Positions 11,519 to 23,079 are shown, counted from the first letter of the stretch. The stretch is DNA of 64,000 bases from Hepsetus odoe (GCA_017165825.1 CM029370.1:29429416-29493415), one strand, 5' to 3'. Translations and numbers: made by a program. Notes: generated by a model not told the origin, from the letters alone.

Positions 11519-11520
<2 letters not shown>
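11085..11520 (-). mobile_element. RTE-like LINE 3' end interrupted by a SINE
   Basis: The RTE 3' end (CTT-repeat tail, TTTTGGCTGCTCCCGTTTAG, CTCTTTCCTGGCAGCTCCAT) runs to about 11252. It resumes at about 11450 with TCTCCTCTGGACATGTCCAA. A family-2 SINE separates the two halves, so the SINE landed after the LINE. Confidence 0.75.
11255..11450 (+). mobile_element. tRNA-derived SINE (family 2)
   Basis: Head GTCGGTGGTCTAGTGGTGAG with A-box-like sequence, B-box-like GGTTCAAATCC, and the tail CTCTGGATAAGAGAGTCTGC with AAATGTAAATGT, a tail shared by many fish SINEs. Nested in an RTE copy. Confidence 0.85.

Positions 11521-11522
<2 letters not shown>

Positions 11523-11552
<30 letters not shown>
11523..11552. 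repeat. AT dinucleotide microsatellite
   Basis: Pure TA run of about 30 bases. Confidence 0.85.
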
Positions 11553-11554
<2 letters not shown>

Positions 11555-12530
11555 TATATAGATTTTATTTTTAATCAATTAGTTTAGTCGCCAACAAGAA
11601 CTGAGGCATAACAAGCTACAATTGATCACGCCTCTTTAAGGAGTGTTTTCCATTTCTGTTGTTTTAGGTTGCCTGGCAACAGTTCGCCGTAAACAAACCT
11701 TTGTTCATCAAGAGCTGCTGTTGTATATCTGACTTTATATTGTAACTAGCAAAGTGACAAACTGAGACAATTGTTTAGATTATGTGTACAATATATTATA
11801 CTCCACAATTATAATAATATAATATAATATTCAGTTTCCCAGGTAAAATTCACATTCATACCTATATTTTACTTCTTTTTTTAAACCTCTGTGCTTTGGG
11901 GCGTTAGGTAGTGTAGATCTATGGATAGGTATGTTTCACAACCCCACCCCCACCCCTCACACACACACAGATGGAGCGAGAGAAGAGTGCAGCAGAGTGC
12001 AGTGTTGGAGGTTAAAGGCTGTGTAAGAGTTAACAGGACTCTTAAAGCCATAAGAGCGTCTGAGTCACTCCAGACTTTGATCACATGCTGAGTTCACTGA
12101 GTGCAGATGCAACATCAGATCATTGGCTGATAGATCACCTGCGCTGCTGAAGACCGCCTCACATATTAGAACATCAGCTCAGATCTGCCTTATGCTGGAG
12201 TCAGACATCCTGCATTAGCTGCAGGTGAAACACAGAGATTTAATTAAAAACTCCATTGGCAAACTCTCCTCTCATAATGCTATTGTTCAGTTCTTTCTCA
12301 TGGCTCTCTCAAACAAACCCTTTCACAGTGAATGATAATGAAACAGTGCTGAGAAGGCGCTCAGTATTTACTCTTCATTACCTAGCATCAATGTCTCAAG
12401 CAACTAAGCAGAATGAAGAAGCAGTGAAAACAGAAACAAGTGTTAAGAAAAACAAGTGTGAACAGCAGTAGAAATGCAGCGTAACGAAAGAAAGTGAGAA
12501 CAGTGAAAAGACTAGAGGGCAGAGAAACAG
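11555..12530. other. Intergenic, no gene recognised
   Basis: AT-rich then mixed sequence. Open frames (for example 11881-12084 minus and 12256-12471 plus) lack splice context or family signatures. Confidence 0.4.
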
Positions 12531-12534
12531 CCAG

Positions 12535-12698
12535 AGAGAGACAGAAGACAGAGAGAGAGAAACAGAGAGAGAAGAGAAGCAGAGAAAGCAGAGAGAGAGA
12601 GAGAAAGCAGAAGAGAGACTGAGAGAAAGCAGACAGAGAGAGAGAGAGAGAGAAACAGAGAGAGAGAGACAGAGAGAAACAGACAGAGAGAGAGAAGC

Positions 12699-12744
<46 letters not shown>

Positions 12745-12958
12745 TGAGAGAAAGAAACAGAGCGAGAGAGAGAGAGAGTGAGAGAGAGAGACAGAGAGAG
12801 AAAGAAAGAGGGACAGAGAGAGAGAGAAAAAGTGAGAGAAGAAACAGAGCCAAGAGAGAGAGAGAAGTGGGAGAGAGAGAGAGAGAGAAAGAGAGGGACA
12901 GAGAGAGAGAGAAGTGGAGAAGAAACAGAATGAGAGAGAGAGGCGAGAGAGAGAGAGG

Positions 12959-12989
<31 letters not shown>

Positions 12990-13018
12990 GAGAGAGAGAG
13001 AAAGAGAGAGAGAGAGAT
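12535..13018. repeat. Long polypurine GA tract
   Basis: About 480 bases almost wholly of A and G on the plus strand, mostly GAGA with short AAG/CAG interruptions. Long open frames on both strands (Leu/Ser or Arg/Glu only) are consequences of the repeat. Confidence 0.93.
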
Positions 13019-13149
13019 AACAACAAAAAAAATAGTAATAATAATCATCATCGTCATCATCATCATCTTAGTTTGCTGTAGTAATAATTGTATAATAACA
13101 CAATAAGAACTACTAATATTATTATTAAAATGTTTACACTACTACTAAT

Positions 13150-13512
13150 AAAGATTTTTGTTGGGTCTGACGAGGATGGACAGGATTAGAAATGAGTATG
13201 TTAGAGGGGACAGCTCAGGTTGGACGTTCACAGCTCAGGTTGGACGTGGACTAAGTTAGAGAAGCAAGATTGCTTTGGTTTCGACTTGGAGATACAAGGA
13301 TTATATCGGGAGGAGGATGTTGAAGATGGAGCTGCCAGGAAAGAGGAGAGGAGGAAGACCAAAGAGGAGGTTTATGGACGTGGTGAGAGAGGACATGCAG
13401 ATGGTTTGTTTGAAGCACGAAGATTCAAAGGACCGAAAGAAATGGAGACAGTTGATCCGCTGTGGCGACCCCTAAGCAGGGCAGCTGAAAGAGAAGAAAA
13501 GAAGAGGCTGCA
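13150..13512 (+). mobile_element. RTE-like LINE 3' fragment
   Basis: GAGGATGGACAGGATTAGAA, then codons for GRRMLKMELPGKR, RFMDVVREDMQ and a terminal WRQLIRCGDP. This is the same C-terminus as the other RTE-like copies, in plus orientation, ending in a GAA-rich tail. Confidence 0.8.
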
Positions 13513-13544
13513 ATAATATTATTATTAGGTATGTTTAATTTTCC

Positions 13545-14330
13545 TGCAACCTCCAGGGGAGGCGGACTTATTTTGTCTCAGCTTCACTTTGACACCGCCT
13601 ACCAGAGGGTGCTTAGTCGTCCCCACCAGTTCCTGTGACCACTCCAGGAGGCTATCCCATTTTGTTACTGGTTTCTGCCTTGACCTCCAGGCAGGTAGAC
13701 CCATTTTGTCACTGGTTTCTGTGACCTCCCAGGGAGGCAGTCCCAGTTTGTCACTGGTTTCTGCGATCACCCAGGGAGGTGGTCCCAGTTCATCTGCGGC
13801 TGCTCCCAGGAGGGCAGTCTATGATCCTCTATGGTTCCCAAGACTGCCCGGAGGAGGGTCTGCGACCAACTACGACTACATGGACTTGTGCACTGTGGTA
13901 CCCCTCGCTGCCGGCTGCAGACCTGGACGCCTAGGGCCCCGGGTGTTTATGTGTCGGCCCTGGTAGCTGGGCTCAGTCATGTGCGGTTAATTCTGTTTGT
14001 GTGAATTTGGGTTTTGTTTAGTCTCCTCTCAAAGGCCCAGCACCAGGCAAGGCAGGGTTAAGTGCCCCAGAAGTGGCTTCTATCACGGTTTGTGGCGCTC
14101 TGCCCTGACTGGGCACATCTGGCACCTCATTGGGACTTCAGGTGTGCCTTATTGGCTCAAGGGTTTAAAGAGCCCATTGTGTCAGAGCAGAGCGTCGGTC
14201 ATATGGATTCCATGCTGGGAGACTGTTGGTAGCACTTTTGCGCAACAGCCGAAGGGTTTTCTCAGCTCAGTGTTTGAGAGATTCTAAGAGATGAGCTTGT
14301 GTGAGAGTGGCCCAACAATTGAAGAGTGGT
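13545..14330. repeat. Short tandem duplication plus unclassified repeat-like DNA
   Basis: At 13620-13790 a unit of about 53-55 bp (CCATTTTGTCACTGGTTTCT with CTCCCAGGGAGGC) recurs three to four times. The following GC-richer sequence up to 14330 has no recognised domain and may be an old retroelement remnant. Confidence 0.4.
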
Positions 14331-14880
14331 GTTTGACCATCATTTGGAACCATCTGCACTGGTCTCTTCACTGCTTCATGTCTTAAGTTAGATGCTTTGT
14401 TCTGCTTGAGGGTTCAGACGTAGATCACTGTGTGGATTAACCAACACAGAACTATCAAACTGCTCAAGTACAGAGACTGGACGGAAAATGAGAGACAACA
14501 GCACTGTCCTTCAGGAAGATCTGGAGAACTGCTCAGGTACAGAGACTGGACTGAAAATGAGAGACAACAACACTGTCCTTCAGGAAGATCTGGAGAACTG
14601 CTCAGGTACAGAGACTGGACTGAGAATGAGAGACAACAACACTGTCCTTCAGGAAGATCTGGAGAACTGCTCAGGTACAGAGACTGGACTGAACATGAGA
14701 GACAACACTTTGTCCTTCAGGAAGATCTGGAGAACTACTCAGGTACAGAGACTGGACTGAAAATGAGAACAACACTGTCCTTCAGGACTGTCCCTCAACA
14801 AGACATTAAAAATGCAAGAAAGTTTGATTCTTTGGGAGGAAAATATGAAGAAATGATGAGCTGAAGAATTTGACATGATA
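14330..14880 (+). mobile_element. VNTR-bearing small element, copy 1 (five units)
   Basis: About five tandem 66-bp units, each containing CTCAGGTACAGAGACTGGAC, GAGAGACAACAACACTGTCC and TTCAGGAAGATCTGGAGAAC, lie at about 14455-14790. The left flank (CACTGCTTCATGTCTTAAGT, GTAGATCACTGTGTGGATTA) is the reverse complement of flanks at 19690-19760 and 45600-45670. The unit length is a multiple of three, so two frames stay open. I regard this as a non-coding dispersed element. Confidence 0.8.
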
Positions 14881-15730
14881 CTATATGACCACAAAATTAC
14901 ATTTTTGTGAATATGTAATACATTAAGTCGATACTCATTATTCAATTAACTTATTAATACATTAATTAACCCTAAGAAGGATATCATGACTGAAGCTTCT
15001 TGGAAAAAGGCTTTAAAAATATAGGTTCATATCATGAAAAGTTGATCTACAGTGATTCCTATAAGGAGATCCAGGTGGACCTGAACCAGGCCAGTAAACT
15101 GTCCTCAAACAAATAAAAAATTTGTAATAGACTTGGTTAGTTTCTGGGGTGTATGGCTTAACAGATCATCATAATGACCCTCTCTCCAGCACATTTTGGG
15201 TGTGAAGAACATTACAGGAGCAGGGCTGAAAAGTGCTGATTGTGAATGTTCTGGTGAGGAACTTGTTGACCGATGCTGAGTGCGATAGCAGTGTATGAGC
15301 CATACAGCTTTTTACACGGTCTGCAGAAGTGCAGGTCAAAACCACCTGTCAGGGAGATCACTGAGGAAGGAAAAAGTGATAAGATAAGCTTCACGTGTGT
15401 CATGCACACACTGACAGCAGGTAGTTCAGATCAGATTACTGCTGATTCATTCTGGATTCTAAAGATAAAATGTCTTTTCCTCAAGATGTTGGCTCTTTAA
15501 ATTCAAAATCACCCAATTTGAACCTTATTACACACTTTTTGGGTCACTTTTCAACACTGAAAGAAGATCAAAAAACATACCTTAGAAAATAAAATCTCAT
15601 TTATTCAGAAGGTTGACAGAGGGTTTCAGAAGTGGAATCATTTGGATGCAGGGAGTAGAGGTGGTGAAGATGGAGGACTTTAGAAGAGCGTGCATGCAGG
15701 TCGTAATGCCTTTGGAAGTAGTTCTCTCCA
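14880..15730. other. Intergenic, no gene recognised
   Basis: AT-rich sequence with short open frames on both strands over 15212-15500 that overlap each other. No family signature. Confidence 0.4.
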
Positions 15731-15734
15731 GCAC

Positions 15735-16230
15735 TTGTCTTCTTCTTCTTCTTCTTTTTCTTCCTCTACTTCTGGTTGCTCCATTTAGGAGTCACCACAG
15801 CAGATGTCAATTTCCATTTCTTCCTGTCCTCTGCATCTTCCTCTTTCAAACTTACCACCTGCATGTCCTCTCTCACCAAGTCCATAAACCTATTTCTTTG
15901 TCCATCCTCTTCTCCTCTTTCCTGGCAGCTCCATGTTCAACATCCTCCTCCCGATATACTGCTCGTCTCTCCTCTGGACACGTCCAAACCAAAACAACCT
16001 TGCTTCTCTAACTTTGTCTCCAATACGTCCAACCTGAACTGTCCCTCTAATATGCTCATTAATAATCTGGTCCATCCTCATCACACCCAACGAACATCTC
16101 ATCACCCCAACTCCCCAGCACCTCCAGCTCCGCCTCCACGACTTTTACGTCAATTACACCGTCTCCAACCCCTATAGCATAGTTGGTCTCTCACTACTGT
16201 CCTGTAAACCTTCCCTTTTACTCTCCTTCA
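15735..16230 (-). mobile_element. RTE-like LINE 3' fragment
   Basis: CTT-rich tail at 15738-15765, then the minus-strand peptide with RGTVQVGRIGDKVREARL, FGRVQRRDEQYIGRRMLNM and ELPGKRRRG. It resembles the copy at 1830-2600. Confidence 0.85.
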
Positions 16231-16650
16231 GCCACTCTCCAGCACTGGTGTTTGTCTGAAATGGCATGTTTGTCTGTTGTTTGTAGGTAACAGTAAGTTC
16301 TACTATGTCCTAAACCACACCTACAAGTCTGCTCCACCTTAGTGAAGGCTGGATGTGGTTTGACAGTTTATGATTACAGAAGGTACAGTCCTGTGTGTGA
16401 GCATGTGTGTGTGTGTGTGTCTGGAAGTTCCTGCTAAATTCTTTCTGATGTTGCCATATTTATGCACAGGTACAGCTTGCCCTAAAGCTGCACCTGTACT
16501 AATACTACATCAGGCAAACACACCAGATCATCTTCAGACCAGGCCTCTGTCTTCCATCGCTCCATGGTCCAATTCAGATGTCCATAGTAGGAGCTTTGGT
16601 GGTGGACAGGGTCCATCAGGTTTCTTTAGCTGAGTCTGCAGCCCCATACA
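16230..16650. other. Intergenic, no gene recognised
   Basis: Mixed unique sequence with a small GT run near 16400-16420. No exon is supported. Confidence 0.35.
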
Positions 16651-16654
16651 CACT

Positions 16655-16800
16655 TACATTTACGCTCTTATCCAGAGCCACTTACATTTCTTAACTACAG
16701 GGACTGTCCTCCTGGACTTAACTTGGGGCTAAGGGTCTTGCTCAGGAACCCAATGGTGGTAGTGCTGAAGGTAGGATTTGAACCTGCAACCTCTTCTACT
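16655..16800 (-). mobile_element. tRNA-derived SINE (family 2)
   Basis: Reverse-orientation copy: ACATTTACGCTCTTATCCAG, GGGTCTTGCTCAGGAACCCA, GGATTTGAACCTGCAACC. It matches 40645-40855. Confidence 0.8.
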
Positions 16801-17400
16801 CGAACCCAGAACTTTTCAGCAATTTGTTCGACAGCAGCTCTTCTCTCTGACCCATTCTCTGTTTGGTCCCACCAGCCATCACCAGCAAGGTTTACAACTT
16901 CTTTTATCACCAGCAATAAAATATTTTTCATATTTCATAAGCAAAGAATGTGTCAGGAACTCTGTCCTCCCCATATTCCCATGCTCTGGTCTCCAGTTTA
17001 ATTATTTACTGGTTAAACAGCAACTCCTGCTCTTTACTAGTAATCATTATCTACTTCACCTTCTGAGTGAGCATTTTGTCAAGAAATGTACAGGACTTTG
17101 GTCCAGTCTCCTTTTGAAAAATGAAGACCAGCTAAAACGAAAGTTCTCTTGACCCTGAATCAGTCCTCATGTCTATGGACCTCATTTCTACCATCCATCA
17201 GTGCTTAAGTCTGTCTGTTCTCTATAAACCTCCATATTAGACTCTTTGGTGTCGTCCAGAGGAGGGCGGGTTCCCTTCTGAGTCCGGTTCCTCCTGAGGT
17301 TCTTCTTCAAGTTTTAGGGAGTCTGTTGCAGTTAAATTTTTCGGATGAAGCTGCTTTCTGATAATGGTGAGAAATAAACTGAGGTTAGGCTTAGAATGGC
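16800..17400. other. Intergenic, includes a common fish repeat
   Basis: 17255-17370 carries GAGGAGGGCGGGTTCCCTTC and GTTCCTCCTGAGGTTCTTC, a widespread repeat also seen at 6010-6110 and 54945-55060. No gene is recognised. Confidence 0.45.
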
Positions 17401-17620
17401 AAGTAAGTGACAACTTGTCATATTGGTACACACAGAGAATTCATTCTCTGCATTTTACCGCAAACCCCTTTTGGCATTGGGCAGCGCCATCCCCAGCCCA
17501 GAACAATGATGAGGATGTTTTGCTCGAGAACCTCCAGGGCATCCTACACAGTCTGTAATTCAAACCACGACCCAACAGCCCTGGTGCCTCGTCCCTAAAA
17601 CACTGAACCGCTGCTGATTT
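17400..17620 (-). mobile_element. Diverged SINE copy
   Basis: Order of features resembles a reversed family-1 SINE: GACAACTTGTC, TCTCTGCATTTTACC, GGGCAGCGCCATCC, and a terminal CCCTAAAACACTGAACCGCT. It is strongly mutated. Confidence 0.45.
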
Positions 17621-18300
17621 TTAATGCACGTGACATTTGCTCAAATATGTGACTGAAGACAGCAAAAGGAACAGATTTTCTTCAATGAGATGTGGTGGAT
17701 CATTGATTCGTCAGGGCTTCTGCTTCCAGTGATCTCTAGTGAACCTGTCTAGAGTGTTTCTCCATGAGTTGACTGAGATATGCTCCAGCACCCCATGACT
17801 CAGAAAAGGGATGGACGGTCTTTTGTGAAAATCAGTGGTGTGATGAATTCCACCAAATATCAAATTCTATCCCAGACCCAACCATGAAACATCTAAAAGG
17901 ACTGCAGGGTTTTCCAGCGGGCTTCAGATTTAGACCCAAAGTGGACTAAAGAAGACGCTTAACAAGCTGAGATCCATGAATATCAAGGAAATGCAAAAGT
18001 TCTGCATGGAGAGTTGGTCCCAGTAAGTGTCTGCAGCCTTGTTAAGCCCGGAAAGAGCCTCAGTGCTTATTCTCACCGGGGAGGCAAATATGAATAATAA
18101 TGAGCAACTGTCCGTACACAATGTAAACGTAATAAATTGATTAATAATGTAAATAAGAGGCGTAGAAAAGCAGACTGGAGATGTAGCCCTTCTTCCTTAC
18201 TTCGTCTCTTGAGAAACACCTCATTATGACCTCCACATCAACTCATTAAATGAAGCTCCGACAGACAGGCCCATAACTGCAGGTTGTTGTGTTCTTAAAT
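17620..18300. other. Intergenic, no gene recognised
   Basis: Mixed sequence with an L2-tail-like scrap near 17745-17820 (GATATGCTCCAGCACCCCATG). Nothing else recognisable. Confidence 0.35.
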
Positions 18301-18311
18301 CAACGAGGTCT

Positions 18312-18527
18312 ACACACACACACACTCAAACACACACACACTCACACACACACACACACATACACACACACACACACACCCACGCACACACATGCATGCA
18401 CACACAAGCATACGCACACACACACACACACCCGCACACACACACACACCACACACACACACACAAACACATGCACACACGCGCACACACGCACGCACAC
18501 TCAAACACACATACACACACACACAGC
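18312..18527. repeat. CA-rich microsatellite
   Basis: About 215 bases of ACAC with CG/TG interruptions. Open frames made of Thr-His or Cys-Val repeats are artefacts. Confidence 0.92.
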
Positions 18528-18529
18528 CA

Positions 18530-18890
18530 GGCAAACTAAGGGTAAAATTATTAATGTCTGCAAAAATTAGTGAATTAATTTGCTCATTTGACAGAACCAG
18601 CTGGCTGTCACACTGAATCAGGGATGAACAATGAACAATGACTTCATGTAGTAACGAGTAAATTACTTCCAAGTCATTTAAACACAATGGTTTGGAAGAG
18701 TCCTCCCCCACCACACACACACACTTTACTGCTCCGTTACTGTTAATTTGCCAAATTTAGCAAATTAATATCAATATTAAATATAGTGCTGTAGCACAGG
18801 TAGGCTCATTTTAGTGGTAGTTTTACTAAATTCATTTAGTAGGATTAAATATGTGTCTTATGTGTTGACAATTGCAAATACACCCACACA
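18530..18890. other. Intergenic, no gene recognised
   Basis: AT-rich sequence between two CA repeats. No coding signal. Confidence 0.35.
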
Positions 18891-18898
18891 CACACACA

Positions 18899-19195
18899 CA
18901 CTAACAAAGTGTTACATTCCAAAATAACACAGTATGACCCATATTCTTGAACACAGGGTGCTTCTTCTTCTTCTTCTTCTTTTGGCTGCTCCCGTTTAGG
19001 TGGTGCCACAGTGGATCAAACGTCTCCATGTCTTCTAATCCTCTGCATCTTCCACCTTCAAACCAACCACCTGCCTCTCTCTACCCGTCCATAAACCTCC
19101 TCTTTGTTGCTTTTTCTTCTCCTCTTTCCTGTGGCTGGCACTATCCTCCTCCATTATAATTCTTGTCTCTCCTCTGGACGTCCAAATAGCATAGT
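18899..19195 (-). mobile_element. RTE-like LINE 3' end with duplicated flank
   Basis: The element's 3' end (CTTCTTCTTCTTCTTCTTTT, TGGCTGCTCCCGTTTAGG) starts at about 18960. The flank just outside it (AAGTGTTACATTCCAAAATA, CATATTCTTGAACACAGG) is shared with 23920-23982, so the two loci are copies of one another including non-element DNA. Confidence 0.8.
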
Positions 19196-19319
19196 GCCAG
19201 CCTCTACTTTATAAGAAAAGAAGCTCAGTTCAGTGTTGTAAAACTGCCAGGGTCAAACTCACGAATTCTGTGCTAAGTCCCTTGTTTTGTATATTTCTCT
19301 TGTATTTTATTGTCTTGTT

Positions 19320-20010
19320 GAGGACATTTCTCCAGATCTTCTCAGACAGTTATTGTCTCTCATTTTCAGTCCAATCTCTGTACCTGAGTGGTTCTCAGAT
19401 CTTTTCCCTGTGGAAGGACAGTATTTATTTGTCTCATTTCAGTCCAATTCTGTACCTGAAGCAGTTCTCCAGATCTTCCTGAGGACAGTGTTGTTGTCTC
19501 TCATGTTCCAGTCAGTCTCTGTACCTGAGCAGTTCTCAGATCTTCCTGAAAGGACAGTGTTGTTGTCTCTCATGGCTGAGTCAGTCTCTGTACCTGAGCA
19601 GTTCTCAGATCTTCCTGAAGGACAGTGTTGGTATCCTCTTGTTGCCAGTCCAGTCTCTGTACACAGAGCAGTTTGATGATTCTGTGTTGAATTGATACAC
19701 AGTGATCTACGTCTGAACACTTCAGAAAGCAGAACAATTAACAGACATGAAGCAGTGAAGAACCAGAACAGATGATTCCAGATGATCAGTGGATTCATTT
19801 ACGGCTGATGCTGAGTGATGCTCATTTATCTAGAACCTTGTATCTTTAGACACTTTGCAGTCGCACTAAAACATTTGTTCCCATTTCTTTAGTTTAATCC
19901 TCAATATGACAAAGACAGTTTGACAGGAATAAAATAGTACTTCCGCACCAAACAGATTCCAAATCAGGGTAAAAAGAAATTAGGGGCTCAGGACTTTTGC
20001 ACAGAACTTT
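19320..20010 (-). mobile_element. VNTR-bearing small element, copy 2
   Basis: About five inverted 66-bp units at about 19325-19670 (CTGAGCAGTTCTCAGATCTT, AAGGACAGTGTTGTTGTCTC), then the element body (AGATGATTCCAGATGATCAG, ATCTAGAACCTTGTATCTTT). The end is GGGCTCAGGACTTTTGCACA at about 19983. The body matches 45600-45790 and 58010-58340. Confidence 0.8.
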
Positions 20011-20660
20011 CTGTTGAATCTGAATGTAGATCTGCTCTCTCCACCTCACACCGACTTCAGCAGCATTTAAAGCAGGCAAAGGCATAAAACCTCAATTAGG
20101 CCAAATGTTCAAAAGCTGCCCTATTAAACTGAATAAACCATTTTTCTTTTATTTTTTGACCCCAAAAGAGACGCTGTAACACCTCTGCTGCCCAGCTGGT
20201 CCACTTGAATGCAGTTATAGAACCATAGTTCCAGTGGCACCTAAAAGAAAGAAAATTGAAGAAAAGTGAGAGGAGGAAGGCTGGATGGACAGAGAAGAAG
20301 ATAAACTATAAAAGCTGCACCTCGTTTGGCTGAAGCTTCAATCACAGCAGGATCTCTACAGACTGATGCTGCAGTTCTTTCTTATCAGCTGGTACTTTCA
20401 GCCAGAAATGCTTATAGACCAACACAGAGGATGTAAAGAAGATTTTTGCAGAGATAGAACTAGAACAGTTCTGACTGCAAGAAGAACCTCTCCAAGCTTA
20501 ATATTGTTTTTTATGTTTGCATTAAAGGACCCAAACCATGCATTATGTTTTTCTCTTCGAGGTACAGATATGATGCGTATGGTTTAAAACTCAAAAACAA
20601 TCACTCCCTCATCAATTACTAAGCAGATAACTCAAAAACAGTGCCTCTCGTTATCCCTTA
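20010..20660. other. Intergenic, no gene recognised
   Basis: Unique-looking AT-rich sequence. The 73-codon frame at 20366-20587 has no family signature or splice context. Confidence 0.35.
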
Positions 20661-20674
20661 TGATGCAGCAGTTA

Positions 20675-21035
20675 ACAGAGTATAAAGTAAAACATACAGG
20701 AATGTACTGAGAGAATAAAGTAAAAAGTGCAGGAATGTACTGAGAGTGTAAAGTAAAAGTACAGGAATGTACTGAAGTGTAAATTAAAAAGTACAGGAAT
20801 GTACTGAGAGTGTAAAGTAAAAGGTGCAGGAGTGTACTGAGTATAAAGTAAAAGTACAGGAATGTACTGAGAGTGTAAAGTAAAAGTACAGGACTGTACT
20901 GAGAGTGCAAAGTAAAAGTAGAGGAATGTACTGAGAGTGTAAAGTAAAAGTACAGGAGTGTACTTAGAGTAAAAGTACAGGAATGTACTGAGAGTGTAAA
21001 GTAAAAGTACAGGAGTGTACTGGGAGTGTAGAGTG
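20675..21035 (+). repeat. 31/32-bp tandem array, copy 3
   Basis: About eleven units with GTACAGGAATGTACTGAGAG, in the same orientation as 5066-5395. Unit lengths vary slightly through small deletions. Confidence 0.9.
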
Positions 21036-21039
21036 AGAC

Positions 21040-21375
21040 GTGTCTCCTCTGAAGGACGTCTGGAGTGTCTGTCTGTGCTGAAAGTGAACTGAATCTCACT
21101 CCATATTAATAGAATTAAAGACTATTAAAGCCTCGAACTTCAACTCCAATAAAAACAATCTACTGAAAATAATCCACATGAACTTCACCGCTTCACTTTC
21201 ATCACCGTCTCTACTAGTTCTCCATCACGGACACACACTCCACACACCCTGAACTCCACCGTCCACTCTCCCTGTCCTCTCTCTCACTCTCCTTCACTCT
21301 GTCCTGCACCGATGGACACACAGAGGGACGTCTCTTCTGTGCGTTAGTGTCCATTTAGTCTGAGACGGTCTGGAT
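21040..21375 (+). mobile_element. Body of tandem-repeat-bearing element (duplicated at 22747)
   Basis: Follows the array directly. The roughly 300 bases from GTCTCCTCTGAAGGACGTCT through GCACCGATGGACACA reappear almost unchanged at 22747-23077, which indicates a recent duplication or two young insertions. Confidence 0.75.
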
Positions 21376-21689
21376 GTCGGGAAGGTGATGGAGGATAACA
21401 ATAATGGAGGATTAACTCAGATGATCAGAGTAAAAAAAAGAGTCTGTTCTGAAAATGGAGAAAGGACAGAGAGCCATTAGTCCTGTTTACAGAGGTGAAC
21501 GCAAGGTGAGACACTGGGAAAGTAGGACAAGATCTGCACCTAGTGTTCAGGAAGTGAACTACAGGCATGTTTCTTCTGAAAAGATCCCAAAATAACACCT
21601 AATCGGGATTCACTGAACACAGTACACTCTGGGTGCAGTGCTGTAAGATTGCAGGTCTGAGATCTAAAAATGCCTTTATTTTGTGTTAA

Positions 21690-22130
21690 TGATTAAACCA
21701 CAAGCGAGAAAGTGAGACAGCAGTTCAGTGATTTGTGTACAAACACATGTAACTCCAATCTAAACACAAAGAGAGTTTCATTCTAACCAGCTTTAAAGTC
21801 AGTATTCACCACCACCACCGTTATTCTTCAGCACAGCCTCAACTCTCTTAGACCAGCTTCTTTCTTTGAGTCAGGAACACTTCTCCAGGCTTCTTGAAGG
21901 CCGTCCCAAAGCTCTTCTTTGGACGTTGACTGTTTTCCATTCTCTGTGGAGATGATCCCACATCTGTCTCTGAAACTGCTCAGGTACAGAGACTCTACTG
22001 AGAGTGAGAAACAAAAACTTTGTCCTTCAGGAAGATCTGGAGAACTCCTTTCTCAACAATCAATCAAAAACACAGGAACTTCTCACTCTTTGGAAGAAAT
22101 GAGGAGCTTGAGACTTTGGCACAGGGTTGC
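21690..22130 (+). mobile_element. VNTR-bearing small element, second subfamily (one unit)
   Basis: The body (GTGTACAAACACATGTAACT, CCAAAGCTCTTCTTTGGACG, TCTGTGGAGATGATCCCACA) is the reverse complement of 51580-51800. It leads into a single 66-bp unit at about 21975-22045. Confidence 0.7.
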
Positions 22131-22495
22131 ACTGATAGAAAGATTTGGGTGACCGTTGACTTCCAATGGAGCAAGTTGTTTTCCTCTGAAGGTTAGTTGC
22201 TCTAAGGCCTGAGTAGGTGTGGTGTAACCTTATGATACCAAGAACTGTTCATCAACATCGTTTCTGACGGTCCTGAAAGCAGCAAAAGCAGAAACCCGAC
22301 ACCGAATCAGCTCCCCTGTGACCCTGCTATGTTTCCCTGCACCTGATTCAACTCCACTAATCAGAGGTGTTGGGCTACAGCTACCATCAAAGTGTGAAGC
22401 AGAGACGTCCCACAGGGAAACACCGGGCTACAGATGTCATGTTCACCCAGGATGAACATCTCTGATGGAGGTCCATCTGCCTTGTATCTACACTG
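22130..22495. other. Intergenic, no gene recognised
   Basis: Mixed sequence without a recognised element or exon. Confidence 0.35.
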
Positions 22496-22705
22496 CATCA
22501 GGTTTAGGAACGAGTATATCAGAAATACAGCTTAGGTTGGATGGTTTGGAGGCAAAGTCAGAGAAGTAAGAGTGTGTTAGATTGGACATGTCCAGAGGAG
22601 AGACGAGGAGTAAATTGAGAGAAAGATGTTGAGGATGGAGCTGCCAGGAAAGAGGACATGCAGGTGTCAAAGAGGAAGAAATGGAGATAGATGATCCGAT
22701 AACAG
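22495..22705 (+). mobile_element. RTE-like LINE 3' fragment
   Basis: GGAACGAGTATATCAGAAAT, GGACATGTCCAGAGGAGAGA and GTTGAGGATGGAGCTGCCAG match the 3' coding end of the RTE-like family. It is short and shifted out of frame. Confidence 0.7.
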
Positions 22706-22746
22706 GTCTGATTTATTAGACATATCTAACTGGTTCAGTTTGCAAA

Positions 22747-23077
22747 GTGTCTCCTCTGAAGGACGTCTGGAGTGTCTGTCTGTGCTGAAAGTGAACTGAA
22801 TCTCACTCCATATTAATAGAATTAAAGACTATTAAAGCCTCGAACTTCAACTCCAATAAAAACAATCTACTGAAAATAATCCACATGAACTTCACCGCTT
22901 CACTTTCATCACCGTCTCTACTAGTTCTCCCGTCACGGACACACACTCCACACACCCTGAACTCCACCGTCCACTCTCCCTGTCCTCTCTCTCACTCTCC
23001 TTCACTCTGTCCTGCACCGATGGACACAGAGGGACGTCTTTCTGTGCGTTTGTTTAGTCTGAGACGGGTCTGGATGA
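22747..23077 (+). mobile_element. Second copy of 21040-21375, without tandem array
   Basis: Near-identical to 21040-21375 in the same orientation but with no 31/32-bp units in front. The copies differ by a few small indels. Confidence 0.75.
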
Positions 23078-23079
23078 CG

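Noticed and set aside
12388..13106. Long open frames of 120-212 codons on both strands
   Set aside because: They consist only of Leu/Ser/Phe or Arg/Glu/Lys and arise from the GA repeat; no start context or domain.
14430..14864. 144-codon frame with a repeating 22-residue motif
   Set aside because: Two frames are open because the 66-bp unit is a multiple of three; single-unit copies elsewhere are not coding.
18289..18720. Thr/His and Cys/Val repeat proteins
   Set aside because: Translations of the CA microsatellite.
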